A stretch of DNA of 64,000 bases from Ailurus styani (lineage: Eukaryota; Chordata; Mammalia; Carnivora; Ailuridae). The notes beneath the pieces are model-generated. The model was not told where the DNA came from and searched no databases. It worked only from the letters and a program-made list of their open reading frames with translations. The position numbers and the translations under genes are program-made. Positions within the stretch are counted from its first letter, which is position 1. The number at the start of each line of letters is the position of its first letter. This document shows, piece by piece, positions 45,006-56,840 of this stretch. Where the stretch lies: the NCBI GenBank assembly GCA_002007465.1, contig LNAC01000374.1, positions 1,224,949 through 1,288,948 on the forward strand, written 5' to 3'.

Positions 45006-45784
45006 TCAAATCCTAGAATTTTATTTGGTCCTCTGGGCCTTGCCATTTCTCTTGATTTCTGTGTTTTTGACATGGTTATAGATGTAAGCTATTGTTCAAG
45101 TGAAAAAAAGCAAAGAAAGCAATACGGCTTTTTAATGAAAGAAGTTAAATCAAGCAAGACCCCATTGGCTCAGCACTAAATTACACTGATTTATTTTTTT
45201 TCAAGTTTTAGCTTATGAATCTCACTTTTTTGAGTCTTTCTCATGTGTTCTATATTTTTTCCTTTACAAATTTGTTAAGTGTCACACCACTTAAATAATC
45301 TGAATATTTAATATTTGACATTTTATGAATTGACTGTCCATCAAGAGTTATGGCATCTTTTTCATGGCTAGTCCTTTTCTTCTGCTTTCAGGACAATGTC
45401 AAAATCTGCACTATTCTCACCTTTTATTGAAGGAAATGAGAGAATTACAGAGGTAATGCATTTAGAAATGCAGCTAATACGACATAATGCTATGTAATTT
45501 TGACGTCTTAAAATGAAGACTTGGCTCTTCAGAAGTCCTAGAGAAGGGATTTTCTGGAAGAGGTTTTTCAGAAACGTGAGGCAAATTTCTGAGAGTCAAA
45601 GAGCTTAATGAAAAAGTAGCGATTCTTGTTCCACTCCTTTCTATTCCCAAGGTACAGAGCTAATTCCTTTCAACTCTGAACTTCATGTTTCTAAATAATA
45701 AACAAATAATGTTATTTCCTGATTATTTTTAACTTTAAACATTATCTAACGAATTGGATTACATTGACTTTTTAGAGATTCATA
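45006..45784. other. Unassigned DNA
   Basis: AT-rich, with no recognised element. Confidence 0.5.
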
Positions 45785-46380
45785 TTAGTTATATTTTACT
45801 GTATAGCAAATTACCTCAAAACTTGGAACCTTAAAATAATCATTTATTTTCTCGCAGTTTCTCTGTGTCAGAAATGTGAGTGCAGTTTAGCTGGATGCCT
45901 CTAGATCAAGGCCTCAAGCTATTGGTTGCCATCAAGCTATTGGCCAGCCTGTGGTTTCATCCTGTGGCAGAGGAACCAATTCCAAACTCCTTGGGTGGTT
46001 CTTGGAAAAATCCTGTTCTGCAGGGTGTTGGACTGGGGATCTTATTTCATTTATGGATGTTGTATAGAGACCTTCCTCCCTTCTTTACTGTGTGAATCTT
46101 TCCATAAGGCAGTTCACGACATGGAACCAGATTTCCTTCAGAATGAGCAAGGGAGAGAGCATGAAAGTTGGAAGCTCCAGTTCTCAGGATTTTTATAATC
46201 TAATATCATCACATACCTTTTGCTATATATGTGTGTGTGTGTGTGTGTGTGTATACATATATATGTATATATTCTATGAGTCAGTAAGTTAAGCCCACAC
46301 TCAAGTGGAGGAGATTAAACTAGGGCTTGTATATCAGAGGGCAAGGTCTATTGGGCGCCATCTTGGTGAGTGCCTTCCAT
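45785..46380 (-). mobile_element. MLT1-type LTR, antisense
   Basis: Antisense order of an MLT1 LTR: TTACTGTATAGCAAATTACCTCAAAACTTGG, TCATTTATTTTCTCGCAGTTTCTCTGTGTCAG, TTCACGACATGGAACCAGATTTCC, GAGCAAGGGAGAGAGC, and the far end GGGCGCCATCTTGGTG. The first blocks are the complement of the end of the LTR at 7800-8345, an internal check on the family call. A GT/TA microsatellite has grown inside (46228-46270). Confidence 0.75.
46228..46270. repeat. GT then TA microsatellite
   Basis: (GT)n of about 12 units followed by TATACATATATATGTATATAT. Confidence 0.95.
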
Positions 46381-47459
46381 AGTTCATTGTCTGGATCGCA
46401 ATAATCCTAGTCCATCCCACATGCAAATACATCCCCTCCCAAACGATATGGCCCAGAGTTTCATCTCATGACAGCATCAGATCAAAGTCTAGAATGTTAT
46501 CAAATCAGTTCCTGGCATGGATAGGATTCATCATCAGATGTAGGTCCTTAAATACAGTTCCTCGGGTATGTATCCTTTCAACCTATAAAGCTGTGGAACT
46601 AAAGAGACAAACTATCTTCTCCCCTCTTCCCCCTATAATATACAATGGTGTGACAGACATAGGCTATTTTTTATAAAATTTGCTGTTAAAAAAGGTAGGG
46701 GGATGGGATGCAGAAGGGAGTCATTGATAGGAACTCTGAAATCCATCTAGGCAAATGTTTGATAATTAATTAAGTCTCAAGGTCTGGAATAATTTTTCAT
46801 GGCTTTTGTCTCTGTTCTCTGGGTTCCTAGTTCCACCTCTTAGTCATCCTTTTTCCTTTTCCTTTATGAAAGGTATCATGTGTTTACATTTGAGTAGTTT
46901 TTGCTTCTTGCCTGGATTTTGACCTCGTTCCTACTGCTTTCTATACCACAGATTCCTCCTTTGTCTCCTAATTCCTGTGTTGCTAAACTTCATTTCAAAG
47001 ACTAAGCTATTGAGCCTCTTTGGCAACGTCTGAACCACACTAACCTACTTACAAGGAAGGTTGGAGACTTACAAATCTTAAGTTTCTATAGTGCAATGCT
47101 GAATCTTCTGAAACTCAAAAGACTAAGAATTTCCTTCACAAAGGGATGGGGTTTAGATGCTGATCAGTCAAAGGAATGACAAATGTTTCTTACCACCATC
47201 TTTTATGCTTAAGAAATGCATTTGCTTACATATTTTTCTCTAAAGTATATAGGTCTTTACACTGATAGTTTACAACTATTATTTTTATTTTATTTTAAAT
47301 GCACAAAATAAAACTCAGAACAAAGCACCATAGTAAAGTACAAAGGCAATCACTTGTCAACTCTTCTCCATGATTCTAGGCCTTAGATTCTTGTCTGTCC
47401 GTGTTCTATCTGACTCAAACTATCTCTCTTACCTTTAATCTGACTCCTTTGACCTTCTA
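46381..47459. other. Unassigned DNA
   Basis: No gene or repeat that I can name. Confidence 0.5.
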
Positions 47460-47600
47460 GTGGTCTACCAAAACTCAGCTGAGATATTACCTCCTCTGTG
47501 GAAACCTCCATAATCATTCTTATTTAGAGACACATTCCTTCATGCTTCTCATAGCATTTTCTAGAACAGCAGCCACTTGAAACAACCTCTTTTTTTTTTA
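47460..47600 (+). mobile_element. L2 fragment, sense
   Basis: CAAAACTCAGCTGAGATATTACCTCCTCTGTGGAAACCTCCATAATCATTC follows the L2 block CTCAGCTCAAATGTCACCTCCTCAGAGAGGCCTTCCCTGA. Confidence 0.6.
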
Positions 47601-47645
47601 ATGTGGAGAATGAAAGTTTAAAAATCAACACCATTTACAATCACT

Positions 47646-47646
<1 letters not shown>

Positions 47647-47682
<36 letters not shown>

Positions 47683-47690
47683 ACACACCC
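47647..47690. repeat. CA microsatellite with CCA extension
   Basis: (CA)n of about 20 units, slightly interrupted, running into CCACCACCACCA. Confidence 0.96.
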
Positions 47691-48029
47691 CACCACCACC
47701 ACCAACAACCCTAGATACAAATTCTAACAAAACTGATCAGAACCTGTATGTTGAAAATTATAAAATAGTCATGAAATATCAAGAACAACTTAAATAAATG
47801 AAGTGTCATAATATAAACTGTATTCACGATGCTGTTTCTCAATAAATTTATCTACATGAAATAATACATTTGAACGAAACAGTGTTCTGAAGAGTAAAAC
47901 ATTGCACATATTGCTTTCTTCAGCATCAAAATGAAATAACACCATTATTAAAACTTTCATTTTTTACCACAATGATATTAAAGCTAAAATAGAATAAATG
48001 CAGCAAGGACAGCAAAACAACTATGACCA

Positions 48030-48120
48030 GGAGCATATACTATTTCTCAGGTACTGGGCTAAGAGCTTTACATGGATTATTTAATTCTCACAATGCTCCA
48101 TTAGTTTTACTATTATTTTT
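48030..48120 (-). mobile_element. MIR fragment, antisense
   Basis: CATATACTATTTCTCAGGTACTGGGCTAAGAGCTTTACATGGATTATTTAATTCTCACAATGC matches the antisense MIR 3' half. Confidence 0.78.
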
Positions 48121-48134
48121 CTCAATTTTTTTTC

Positions 48135-48885
48135 AGTGTGGTAAAATATACATAATATAAAATTTATGTTAACCACTTTTATTTTATTTTTATTTTTGGG
48201 GGGGAAGGGCAGAGAGAGAGGGAGAGAGAGAATCTTAAGCAGGTTCCACACCAAGCACAGAGTCCGTGGTGGGGCTCGATCTCACAACCATGAGATCATG
48301 ACCTAAGCTGAAGTCAAGAGTTGGATGCTTAACTGACTGAACCATCCAGGTGCCCCTATGTTAACCACTTTTAAACGTACATCTTAATTATTTTTAAATG
48401 TGCAGTTCAGTGGTATTAAATATATTCATAATTTTACGTAACTGCCATCACCATTCATCTTCAGAATTCTTTTCATCTTATGAAACTGAAACTCTGAAGA
48501 GTAAAACATTGATCAGTAAATATTATACATTAAACAATAACTTCCTATTCCCCTACCCCACAGCCCCTGGAAACTACTATTCAACTTTCTATCTCTGTGA
48601 TTTTGACTATTCTAGGTACCTCATATTAATGGAATCATACAATGTTTGTCTTTTTTGGACTGACTATTTCACTCAGTGAAATAATATTCTCAAGATCCAT
48701 CCATGTAGTAGCATATGTCAGAATTTCCTTTCTTTTAAAGGCTGAATAATATTCCATTATAGGTATGTACTACAGTTTGCTGATCCGTTCATCTGCTGAT
48801 GGACAGTTGGATGGCTTTCACATTATAGCTATTGTGAATAATGCTGCTATCAACTTGGGCATACATACATCTCTTTGAGAGACAA
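48135..48885 (-). mobile_element. Old L1, antisense, with nested SINE
   Basis: TGTGGTAAAATATACATAATATAAAATTTA...TTAACCACTTTTAAACGTAC, CAGTGGTATTAAATATATTCATAA, CTATTTCACTCAGTGAAATAATATTC, ATCCATCCATGTAGTAGCATATG and ATTGTGAATAATGCTGCTATCAAC are the antisense 3' region of an old L1. The SINE at 48182-48356 interrupts it. Confidence 0.9.
48182..48356 (-). mobile_element. Can-SINE, old class, nested in L1
   Basis: Antisense SINE with the ancestral body (AACTCTTGACTTCAGCTTAGG on minus) and head GGGGCACCTGGATGGTTCAG. The 17-bp target duplication TATGTTAACCACTTTTA is exact at 48165-48181 and 48357-48373. Confidence 0.95.
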
Positions 48886-50311
48886 GTGGCTTTCATTTCA
48901 CTCTTTTTGAGGATGACTGCTTGGCAGTAGCTTCCACTGGAATGACACTGGTACATAGTCAAATAAACTGGTTATAGCAGCTAGGTCTCAGTGGAGAACA
49001 AAACTTAACTCAAGTGACATAAGATATTTTAATGGAGAGAGTACTTGTATTTGGGTGTAGGGGCTTAAGGGAACTTATGATTAAGGAGTGTTGAGATATC
49101 CAGACATTTGTCACAGGAGAGAGCAGTTAGCATCTTTAGTTCTGAATGGCCAACGAAAGGAAATGGTATTAACAGAGTCCAGTGAGAGCTGGAGCTAAAG
49201 AAAAGGAACCACAGACAGTAGCTAAACCCCTGGCAAGGTATAAACCTTGCTATAAAACTGGCCCAGAGTGGGTAGTTATGGGGACAAAATACCTCAACCT
49301 CTTTTTCCTCCTCTCCTCTGATCTTTTGCCAATAAATCCCATTTGTTGAGCTCAATCAGAAGTCAGCTAGCAAGAACCGGCTGTCCAGGGTGATGCAGCC
49401 TTATATTGGTCAGTCTCAAGGGGAAGGAGCTGGGCAGAGAAGGACAAAGAAGATGAAGAAGGATTCTTCCTTCAATAAACAATCTTAATCTTAGAATTTA
49501 TGGACAGGGATGCTTGGCTTACTCTTCTCATATAATTGAAGAAGTTTCATTCAATTTTTTCTATCCACTTAGATGCAGGGAAATGAGGCACATTGTTCAA
49601 GAAATTTCTTTGTTTTTCATAGCAATGTGCCTTTTAAAACTGGATCAGAAAGTAGAATGGCCAGAAATGGATCATTTAACACTTTATGCTAAAAGACATG
49701 AGCATTTTAAATTTACTTATATCAAACTTACTCCCAAGAAAGAATCGAAGCCTGCTCTGTATAAGCTATAGTCACAGCTTCTGTCCCTGGAGAGTGTTCA
49801 TGCATGGGTGAGGAGAAATGCTGACTGAGGAGAAAAAAGCCAAAATTGAAAAGAATCTGTCAAAGTGATGAAAAATGAACTATATGGGCTTTTAGACACA
49901 CTGCATGACCAGATGGGTAAAATTAGAGATTGTTTGAAGAAGCTTCTATAGAGGAACCTTGATTGAATAAAATTATTTTGTGATGTGCAAAATGCAAAAA
50001 GTGGTGTATGTTTCTGGGGGATGGGTGTAGAGAAGGGAAATTAATAATACTGAAAGCAACATACAGAGAAAGTGTAATATCTAATAGCTTTCCGTTATCT
50101 AAGAGGATAAGTGATAGTCTCAAGAAACACATGGTGAAAGAATTTTTATATTCATAGAAACTTTCACCATATTTAAAAAACATTTTTTTTTCATCTTGCA
50201 GAACCTCCATCAATATCTCATTAATTGTCCAATTCTCCAGGAAGACAAGAGCAGAATGTAGGCAATTAGAGGACTGGATTTGCACATAAGAAATAGACTC
50301 AGATACTGACC
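48886..50311. other. Unassigned DNA
   Basis: No repeat recognised. The 120-codon antisense frame at 49923-50285 has no domain. Confidence 0.5.
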
Positions 50312-50325
50312 CAAGTTTAAATTTC

Positions 50326-50531
50326 TTTCTTTTCTTTTTTTAAAGATTTTATTTATTTATTTGACACAGAGAGAGAGATAGCGAAAGCAGGAACAAGAGC
50401 AGGGGCAGTGGGAGAGGGAAAGCAGGGTTACCACTGAGCAAGGAATCCAAAGCTGGGCTCAATCCCAGCACCCTGGGATCATGACCTGAGCCAAAGGCAG
50501 ACACTTAACGACTGGGCCACCTAGGTACCTT
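50326..50531 (-). mobile_element. Can-SINE, intermediate/old class, antisense
   Basis: Antisense SINE, head AGGTACCTAGGTGGCCCAGTCG, body GGTCATGATCCCAGGGTGC, tail AAATAAATAAATAAAATC. The 14-bp target duplication CAAGTTTAAATTTC is exact at 50312-50325 and 50532-50545. Confidence 0.95.
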
Positions 50532-50545
50532 CAAGTTTAAATTTC

Positions 50546-51519
50546 AACAAAACCTTCTGCCTCTAAGTTCAGTACTGAATACGTAGATCTCGTTGCCTTT
50601 CAATGCATTTTTACTACATCTCCCCTTTTGATGTAAGCACGCATGTCCTTCACACCTTCCAACACAATTTGGCATGGGTGATGCCATTTCAAAGCAATAT
50701 TTGTTTAGCAAAGGTAGTTTACCCTGGCAATGTTTTCTAAGTAATTCATAGATGGTTTTCATCAACTGAGAAAGAAATATTAGTCTCCATGTATAAAAAA
50801 GTGAGTAGTCAATATCTTTAATTAGACAAAAAATACCTTTATCAAAGGGTATAACATATAACTAAAATTTAGAAATAATTAGTGCAATTCTCTTAATGGC
50901 ATTACTTGCCACATAAGATGACAAATAGTTACAAAAGCCTTACCTAAGGGGAATTGCTCTATAGCTGGCCACTCTAAGCCCCCTGGTGTTGGGGCATTGA
51001 GAAGTTGGTCCCATCCGTATTTATATGATCAGTGAACTCTTTCGCAATTTATGAATCTGTCCTTAAAATAACATGCTATCAACTTACTTCAGGTCACTTA
51101 CAAACCTAAAATAAAAGTTAAAAAGTGGAATGAGAAGGCGGCAAAAAATACCGGGAATCGGGAGGTCTTGCTAGTTGACCCTCTGCCACTAAGAACCTTT
51201 GGGACTGTTTAGAATTAGTGTGATTTGAAAAATTTTGTTGTGATTCTGTGACAACAGTGAAACAGAATTAAGCCCCCAACACTTGCATGAATGAATTTGA
51301 GGATTCTTTGGCATCCCTAAATATATAAACTAATAAGTAATTTGGAACTCTTTATTAACCGTGTCTTTTAAAAATGGATTATAAGAAGAGTTAGTCGTTA
51401 AACATTAAATTTTGTGTGAATAATTGTGCACTTTATCCCTTTTTTCTAATGTATTTTTAGTCCTCTCCACCACTTGAAATTCGTAAAAGCCTCATACTTT
51501 TTTTTTTTTTTTTTTGCTT
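50546..51519. other. Unassigned DNA
   Basis: No gene or repeat named. A T18 tract ends near 51517. Confidence 0.5.
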
Positions 51520-51645
51520 TTGGGCCTTTGCTTATATTTTTTCCTTTCCCTGTGTCCCACCTTCACCTGGATAAGTTGTCCTCATCCTGAATCCCCTCCA
51601 AAACTGGATTCAGTGAGCATGAATGAACCCTCCTCATTGTGGAGG
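51520..51645 (+). mobile_element. L2 fragment, sense
   Basis: GGGCCTTTGCTTATATTTTTTCCTTTCCCTGTGTCCCACCTTCACCTGGATAAGTTGTCCTCATCC matches the L2 block CTTTGCACATGCTGTTCCCTCTGCC...CACCTGG...CTCATCC. Confidence 0.55.
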
Positions 51646-52004
51646 CAGTATGTCCACACCTGGGTAGGCTAAGTTTGCAATAGTAATAGAAAGCCCCAAA
51701 TTTTTGAAAGGCTTAATGTAATAAGTCTTTGATTCTCAACTATACTACATGCCCAGTGCTGGTTCACAGGAGTTTTTGCTCGTTGTAACTCCTCAGGGAC
51801 CCTGGTAATGAAAGCTTTACTTGATACACACTTCCATCGTCTCAGGAAATGAATTGTGTCTCAGCTCCTGAAATCTCTAGTGGAAATGACACATCACTGT
51901 ACTCACTAGTCATTGGCTAAATAAGCATATGGGTCACCCCTTTCTAATTTCAGTATTTGTTCAACAGCCCTACTGATTTACCAGCTGTCACCATGGTGAA
52001 GAGT
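51646..52004. other. Unassigned DNA
   Basis: Nothing recognised. Confidence 0.5.
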
Positions 52005-52225
52005 AAGACTTGAACATCCAACAACTTGGGCTCAAATTCTGTTTCTGATCCTTGCTGGCTGTAATTTTTGGAAAGTTATTTAATCTTTCTTTTGTCTCTC
52101 ATCTATCAAATGGTGCTTATAATAGTACCTTCTCTTTGGGTTTTGAAAATTAAACGAGTTAACACATGTAAAATGCTTATAACAGTACCTGGCATTACAT
52201 TAAATCAGTATTAGCTATCATTTTA
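52005..52225 (+). mobile_element. MIR, sense
   Basis: GACTTGAACATCCAACAACTTGGGCTCAAATTCTG, GGAAAGTTATTTAATCTTTCTTTTGTCTCTCATCTATCAAATGG, and GAGTTAACACATGTAAAATGCTTATAACAGTACCTGGCA follow MIR from head to 3' end. Confidence 0.9.
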
Positions 52226-52474
52226 CCCCATGTTTAGCTTTTAGTGCATTATAATGTAACGTGTTTCCATATCATTTTCCCTACAAGAGTATTCTCCTTG
52301 CTGAGCCTTGCAACTTTAGTTTATAGAGTAGGAACACAACTGGTATTTTACTCCCTTTGAATTTTTAGATGTCTGTACTAGCTCTTTCAAATTACTAAGA
52401 TGCTGCTCATGAAATTACTGCCTCTGTGCAGCAAATTGCACTTAGTGACATGCAGAAATTTGCTTAGCTTTCTT

Positions 52475-52681
52475 TTTTTTTTTTTTTTAAAGATTTTTAT
52501 TTATTTATTTATTTCACAGAGGGAGAGAGATCACAAGGAGGCAGAGAGGCAGGCAGAGAGAGAGGGGGAAGCAGGCTCCACGCTGAGCAGGGAGCCCGAT
52601 GCGGGCCTCGATCCCAGGACCCTGAGATCATGACCTGAGCCGAAAGCAGAGGCTTTAACCCACTGAGCCACCCAGGCGCCC
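52475..52681 (-). mobile_element. Can-SINE, young class, antisense
   Basis: Complete antisense SINE with the GTGGGTTAAAGCCTCTGC head on minus. The 14-bp target duplication TGCTTAGCTTTCTT is exact at 52461-52474 and 52682-52695. It has few mutations relative to the other young copies in the window. Confidence 0.97.
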
Positions 52682-52695
52682 TGCTTAGCTTTCTT

Positions 52696-54054
52696 ATATA
52701 CTCAACCAACCGCAACGTGCCTTATCCGCGGAGATAATGTGGTTTAGTTAGGAAACTTAGGGAATAAACAGCTACTTTCTGCCTGTGTATCCTTTATTTT
52801 TGTGGCATGGGAGGACTTGTGAAAGAAGAAAAAGACTTCTAACCCTCATTGCTTCATTAAAAATAAAATAGTTCCATAGACCTAAGAATGGAAAACATTT
52901 TCTTCCTCCAAATGTTTTCAGTAAACTTTCATGAACAATATATGAATTACATAGAACAGAGTTTAAATGACATGTGGGTAACAAGAACATATCAGACTTC
53001 AATGCAATTTCACTCACAATTTGATTCGGCAAGTCAAGGAAAATAGGTTGCTTAAAAACTGTCAGAATTGCAGTCCAGGGTTGTTGACAGCTGTGAAGAA
53101 AAGTTGAATAACGCTGTGCTGAAAAGGTCAACGCTTCTTGTTGATATCAGCTGGTTAGATGGGAAGGCCTTTGGGTTTGTCAGTGCTCCCTCCAGGGACA
53201 TATATTGCACTAAAAGTTGAGAGGTCAGACTTTCTGAGATAAGGAGCAGGACTTGTTTTCTCACAATAGTTCTGAACTCAGAGGTCATTCGTGAAGTCTT
53301 TTGAATCACTTTTCCCCCAAAGGCTCAAGTAAAGAATGTGGGTTAATAAAACTGGTAATAGGAAGGTTTGCCAGAGATACGGGAATCATTATTTTGTGCC
53401 TTTTAACTGAGTTTCACAGTGTGTTTGGAGAGAAAAGTAAAAATACAAGAAAACTAGTAAAGAGAATTTAGCCAAAAAAAATAAAGAAATAAACGCATCG
53501 ATGGTTCTTTTTTTTTTCATTATAAATTCTATCACTGTGGATCGATCACCTTTCTTTAACCCTAAGTAAACCCTAGTAAAGTACTTTCATATAGTGTTCC
53601 TTTCATTTAATAGATACGGATATTTACACTGTAAAACTATAATCTTGGAACAATAATCAGTGGGATGAATAAAACAATCATCTCTATTTTCCATTTAAAA
53701 ATACACTAATAGGTTTCAAGATTGATGGCTTAAATCATTTGTTTAAAACATTTTATCAAGGTGTTAGTACTGTGCAGACTTGGATTAGAACATAATTCCC
53801 ATGCCAGTGGGCCAGTGGCAAAGCCAGGCTACTCTGCTATTTGAAAACCCAGCAGGAAGGTGAGCCCATGAACTGAGTCACCAGCTCTGATGCAGGTTGT
53901 GTGTCCAGTTTTCTTGACATTCTCAAAGCCATGTAAGTAGGCTTTAGGCTGCAGTGAATCAGGACAGCTGAATCCATAAGTTTTCAATTTTGTTACAGTA
54001 ATACAGAATAGTAGCAAATATGTATTAATTGTGTTTATTATCAATAGTTAACAA
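52696..54054. other. Unassigned DNA, free of recognisable repeats
   Basis: About 1.36 kb with no transposon I can see. Antisense frames at 52772-53131 (119 codons) and 53052-53309 have no domain. Confidence 0.5.
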
Positions 54055-54270
54055 TACTTATCACTATATTCCTAGCTCTTTTCCCATCCTTTACATGTGT
54101 TACTTCATGGAACATTGACATCAACATTATGATGTACTTTTGTCCCTATTTTACAGATGAGTTAGCAGAGGCACAGAGAGGTTTTCCAAAACTTGCCAAA
54201 TTCTTCATGCTAGTAAGTGGTAGGGCCAGATTAAAATCCAAGCAAGCAGTGCTGTACCAAAGTCATTGGT
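54055..54270 (-). mobile_element. MIR, antisense
   Basis: TTTACATGTGTTACTTCATGGAAC, CTATTTTACAGATGAGTTAGCAGAGGCACAGAGAGG, CTAGTAAGTGGTAGGGCCAGATTAAAATCCAAGC match antisense MIR. Confidence 0.88.
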
Positions 54271-54411
54271 TCATACATTCTAATCTATGTTGTTAGGTTT
54301 GGTTTCCAAATTCTTGACCATGTGAGTAGGCTCCTGAACAACTCTCTTTGAGTTCTAAAATTGTTATTTATTTCCAATACTCATTCATGTACTATTAACT
54401 GAATATATATA

Positions 54412-54525
54412 GATTTTTTTTAATTTTATTTTTATTCTTTGCCCAAGGGGTACAGGTCTGTGAATCATCAGGATTACATCTTTCACAGCATTCACCAAAG
54501 CACAAACCCTCCCCAATGTCTAGAT
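54412..54525 (-). mobile_element. Short antisense L1 3' end
   Basis: A T-run, then TTCTTTGCCCAAGGGGTACAGGTCTGTGAATCATCAGGATTACATC...GCATTCACCAAAGCACAAACCCTCCCCAATGTC, the antisense carnivore L1 3' UTR. Only about 110 bp was inserted. Confidence 0.78.
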
Positions 54526-54604
54526 TTAAGCAGGAAGTCTTACTAGCTTGAAGAAGGATACTATAGCAGGCGTGTAATACTGCTTTAATCCATTAGAATG
54601 AAAA

Positions 54605-54955
54605 TCTTTTATTTCACAAAGAATAGAATGATTGTTGCCAGGGGCTGGGGAGGGCCGGGGGGAAGGTCAAAGGGCCCAAATTTTCAGTTTTGTAAGAAGA
54701 ATAAATTCTGAGAATCTAACGTACAGCATGGTGATATAGTGAACAATATAGTATTGTATACTTGAAAGTTGCTGAGAGAGCATCCTAAACCTTTTCATCA
54801 CACATTCATGCACAAAGAGTCAATGATGGATATATCGGATGTATCAATTATCTTGCCCTTGGTAATCATTACACAATGTATATGTATATCAAGTTATCAC
54901 ATTGTATCCTTTAAATATATACAATTATATTCACCAATTATTCCTCAATAAATCT
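54605..54955 (+). mobile_element. Old L1 3' end, sense
   Basis: GAATGATTGTTGCCAGGGGCTGGGG, GTACAGCATGGTGATATAGTGAACAATA, TACTTGAAAGTTGCTGAGAGAG, and CACATTGTATCCTTTAAATATATACAATTATATTCACCAATTATTCCTCAATAAA follow the 3' UTR of old L1 families, ending at the polyadenylation region. Confidence 0.88.
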
Positions 54956-55072
54956 GGGTATTTTACTGCTATTTAATCCTACTTCACCACCACCTCACCT
55001 TAAGTCAGTTCCCTATAAAAATGTTTTGATACATTAAATATTTTTCTTTGATAATTTGTAGGAGGTTTGTAG

Positions 55073-55263
55073 GGATGCCTGGGTGGCTTAGACAGTTAAG
55101 TGTCTGCCTTCGGCTCAAGTCATGATCCCAGGATCCTGGGATTGAATCCTGCATCCAGCTCCTTGCTCAGTGGGGAGCCTGCTCCTCCTTCGGCCTCTGT
55201 CTGCTGTGCCCCCTGCTTGTGTTCTCTCTGTCTCTCTGTAAAAAAAAAAAAAAAATCTAAAAA
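55073..55263 (+). mobile_element. Can-SINE, intermediate class, sense
   Basis: Head GGATGCCTGGGTGGCTTAGACAGTTAAGTGTCTGCC, body GTCATGATCCCAGGATCCTGGG, A16 tail. Target duplication AATTTGTAGGAGGTTTGTAG versus AATTTGTAGAGGTTTGCAG (55053-55072 and 55264-55282). Confidence 0.94.
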
Positions 55264-55282
55264 AATTTGTAGAGGTTTGCAG

Positions 55283-55566
55283 AAGTGAATATTAAAACCC
55301 TTTAATTTTTAGCATTTAAATAATGACAAAGTTGAAGTTCATATATATTTACATCAGGTGATTTGTTGTCTCAGTGATTTCTTTTCAGACATAGATAGGA
55401 ATATACTATCACTTGGTTTTGATTTACTTTTTATGAAGTGAGAATAGGGATGGAATTCAGGAGTAAGAAACCAAGATTTTAGCCTCTCTGAATATTAGTG
55501 GCCTATTACATTTGGGACATGAAAACTATAAAATGGCATTGTAAAATTCTCTTTTGTTATCAAAAT
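55283..55566. other. Unassigned spacer between two SINEs
   Basis: Short spacer with no recognised element. Confidence 0.5.
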
Positions 55567-55578
55567 ATTCAACAAAAG

Positions 55579-55773
55579 GGCTCCTGGGTTGTTCAGTGGG
55601 TTAAAGCCTCTGCCTTCGGCTCAGGTCATGATCTCAGGATCCTGGGATTGAGGCCCACATTGGGTTCTCTGCTCAGTAGGGAGCCTGCTTCCTCCTGTCT
55701 CTCTGCCTGCCTCTCTGCCTACTTGTGATCTCTCTCTCTCTGTCATGTAAATAAATAAAATCTTTAAAAAAAA
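55579..55773 (+). mobile_element. Can-SINE, young class, sense
   Basis: Head GGCTCCTGGGTTGTTCAGTGGGTTAAAGCC, body GTCATGATCTCAGGATCC, tail AAATAAATAAAATC. The 12-bp target duplication ATTCAACAAAAG is exact at 55567-55578 and 55774-55785. Confidence 0.95.
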
Positions 55774-55785
55774 ATTCAACAAAAG

Positions 55786-56689
55786 ATAAAGAAAAGCTTA
55801 AATATACATTCGTTAAAAAATTACCTAATATATTTTATAGATTATGAGTTAATAGAATACATGATGTCTGGTTCTCTGTATTTCTAAAATGGTTGAGGAT
55901 TTTTACAGACCTGAATGAAAGGGTTGAAAATCTGGGTAAGGAGGCTAAATAATCATTTTTCTCAAAATAAGAATAAAAACCTCTAAAAGTAAAACTGCAT
56001 TAATCCAGCACTCACTTTTGTGCAGTCAAATCTCTAATTGCATCTCTTTGCTTTTCCATTTGTAATATTCCAGGCAGGTGGCATGCTAGCTGATGTTTAT
56101 CATAATTACACTGCATCTTAGCACCTGAGTAGAAAACTACTGAAATGTTGCACAGAAATCTTTCAATGTAATAAAATTGCCTATCAGGACATACGTGTAG
56201 GTAGAGAAGATGTGAACAGAGCACTATATATACATATTACTAATAGCGATTATAGAATTTCTTCATAGATTAGCAGCATTGTTCCCTTTCCCTTACCCCT
56301 ACTCTCTGCACAAGAGCAGTGTAGATGTTCAAGGGCAGGGCTGTCATTCATTTTTCACAGTCTCAGGGACCTTTGAATGATTCAACATAACCAAGTGGCC
56401 ATATCATTTTAAAGGGCATTAACATTCCTATTAAGCTCTTGAGAATTTTGACCTTTCTTAAATGTCAGAAAAGGGATAGTCTGCAGATAAATTGTGATCA
56501 ACTAGATGCATGATATACCAAGTGTTTGGGTTCTTCTGTCTACTTCAGACATCATGGGAGGGGATGGATTTAATGAAATGTTGTTTTCTATTATGCGAGA
56601 GTGTTTGATAATTTGCTTAGTGACTCTCCTGGCACAGAAAATACTTTGAGGTCTGACATTAGTGATCACAGACTTGTATTCATCAGAAC
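55786..56689. other. Unassigned DNA
   Basis: No gene or repeat recognised. Confidence 0.5.
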
Positions 56690-56840
56690 CAGTCCCCACC
56701 TTTTACAAATGCGAAAACTGAGGCTCAGTGAAATGAAATGATTTGCCCCAAATCAGACAGCCCAGTATTAGGGAGGTGGGAATAGATTCCTGGTATTCTG
56801 ACTCCCAGCTTGACATTCCTTCTACTTTATCACATTGAAT
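56690..56840 (-). mobile_element. MIR, antisense
   Basis: CCTTTTACAAATGCGAAAACTGAGGCTCAGTGAAATGAAATGATTTGCCCCAAATCAGACAG and TTCCTGGTATTCTGACTCCCAG match the antisense MIR core and head. Confidence 0.85.

Noticed and set aside
47647..47690. Short regular repeats as a CRISPR-like array
   Set aside because: A plain CA microsatellite without spacers, in vertebrate-type DNA.
50150..50205. Polypyrimidine tract plus CAG as a splice acceptor of a hidden exon
   Set aside because: Single acceptor-like sites are common by chance. No donor or coding frame with a domain follows.
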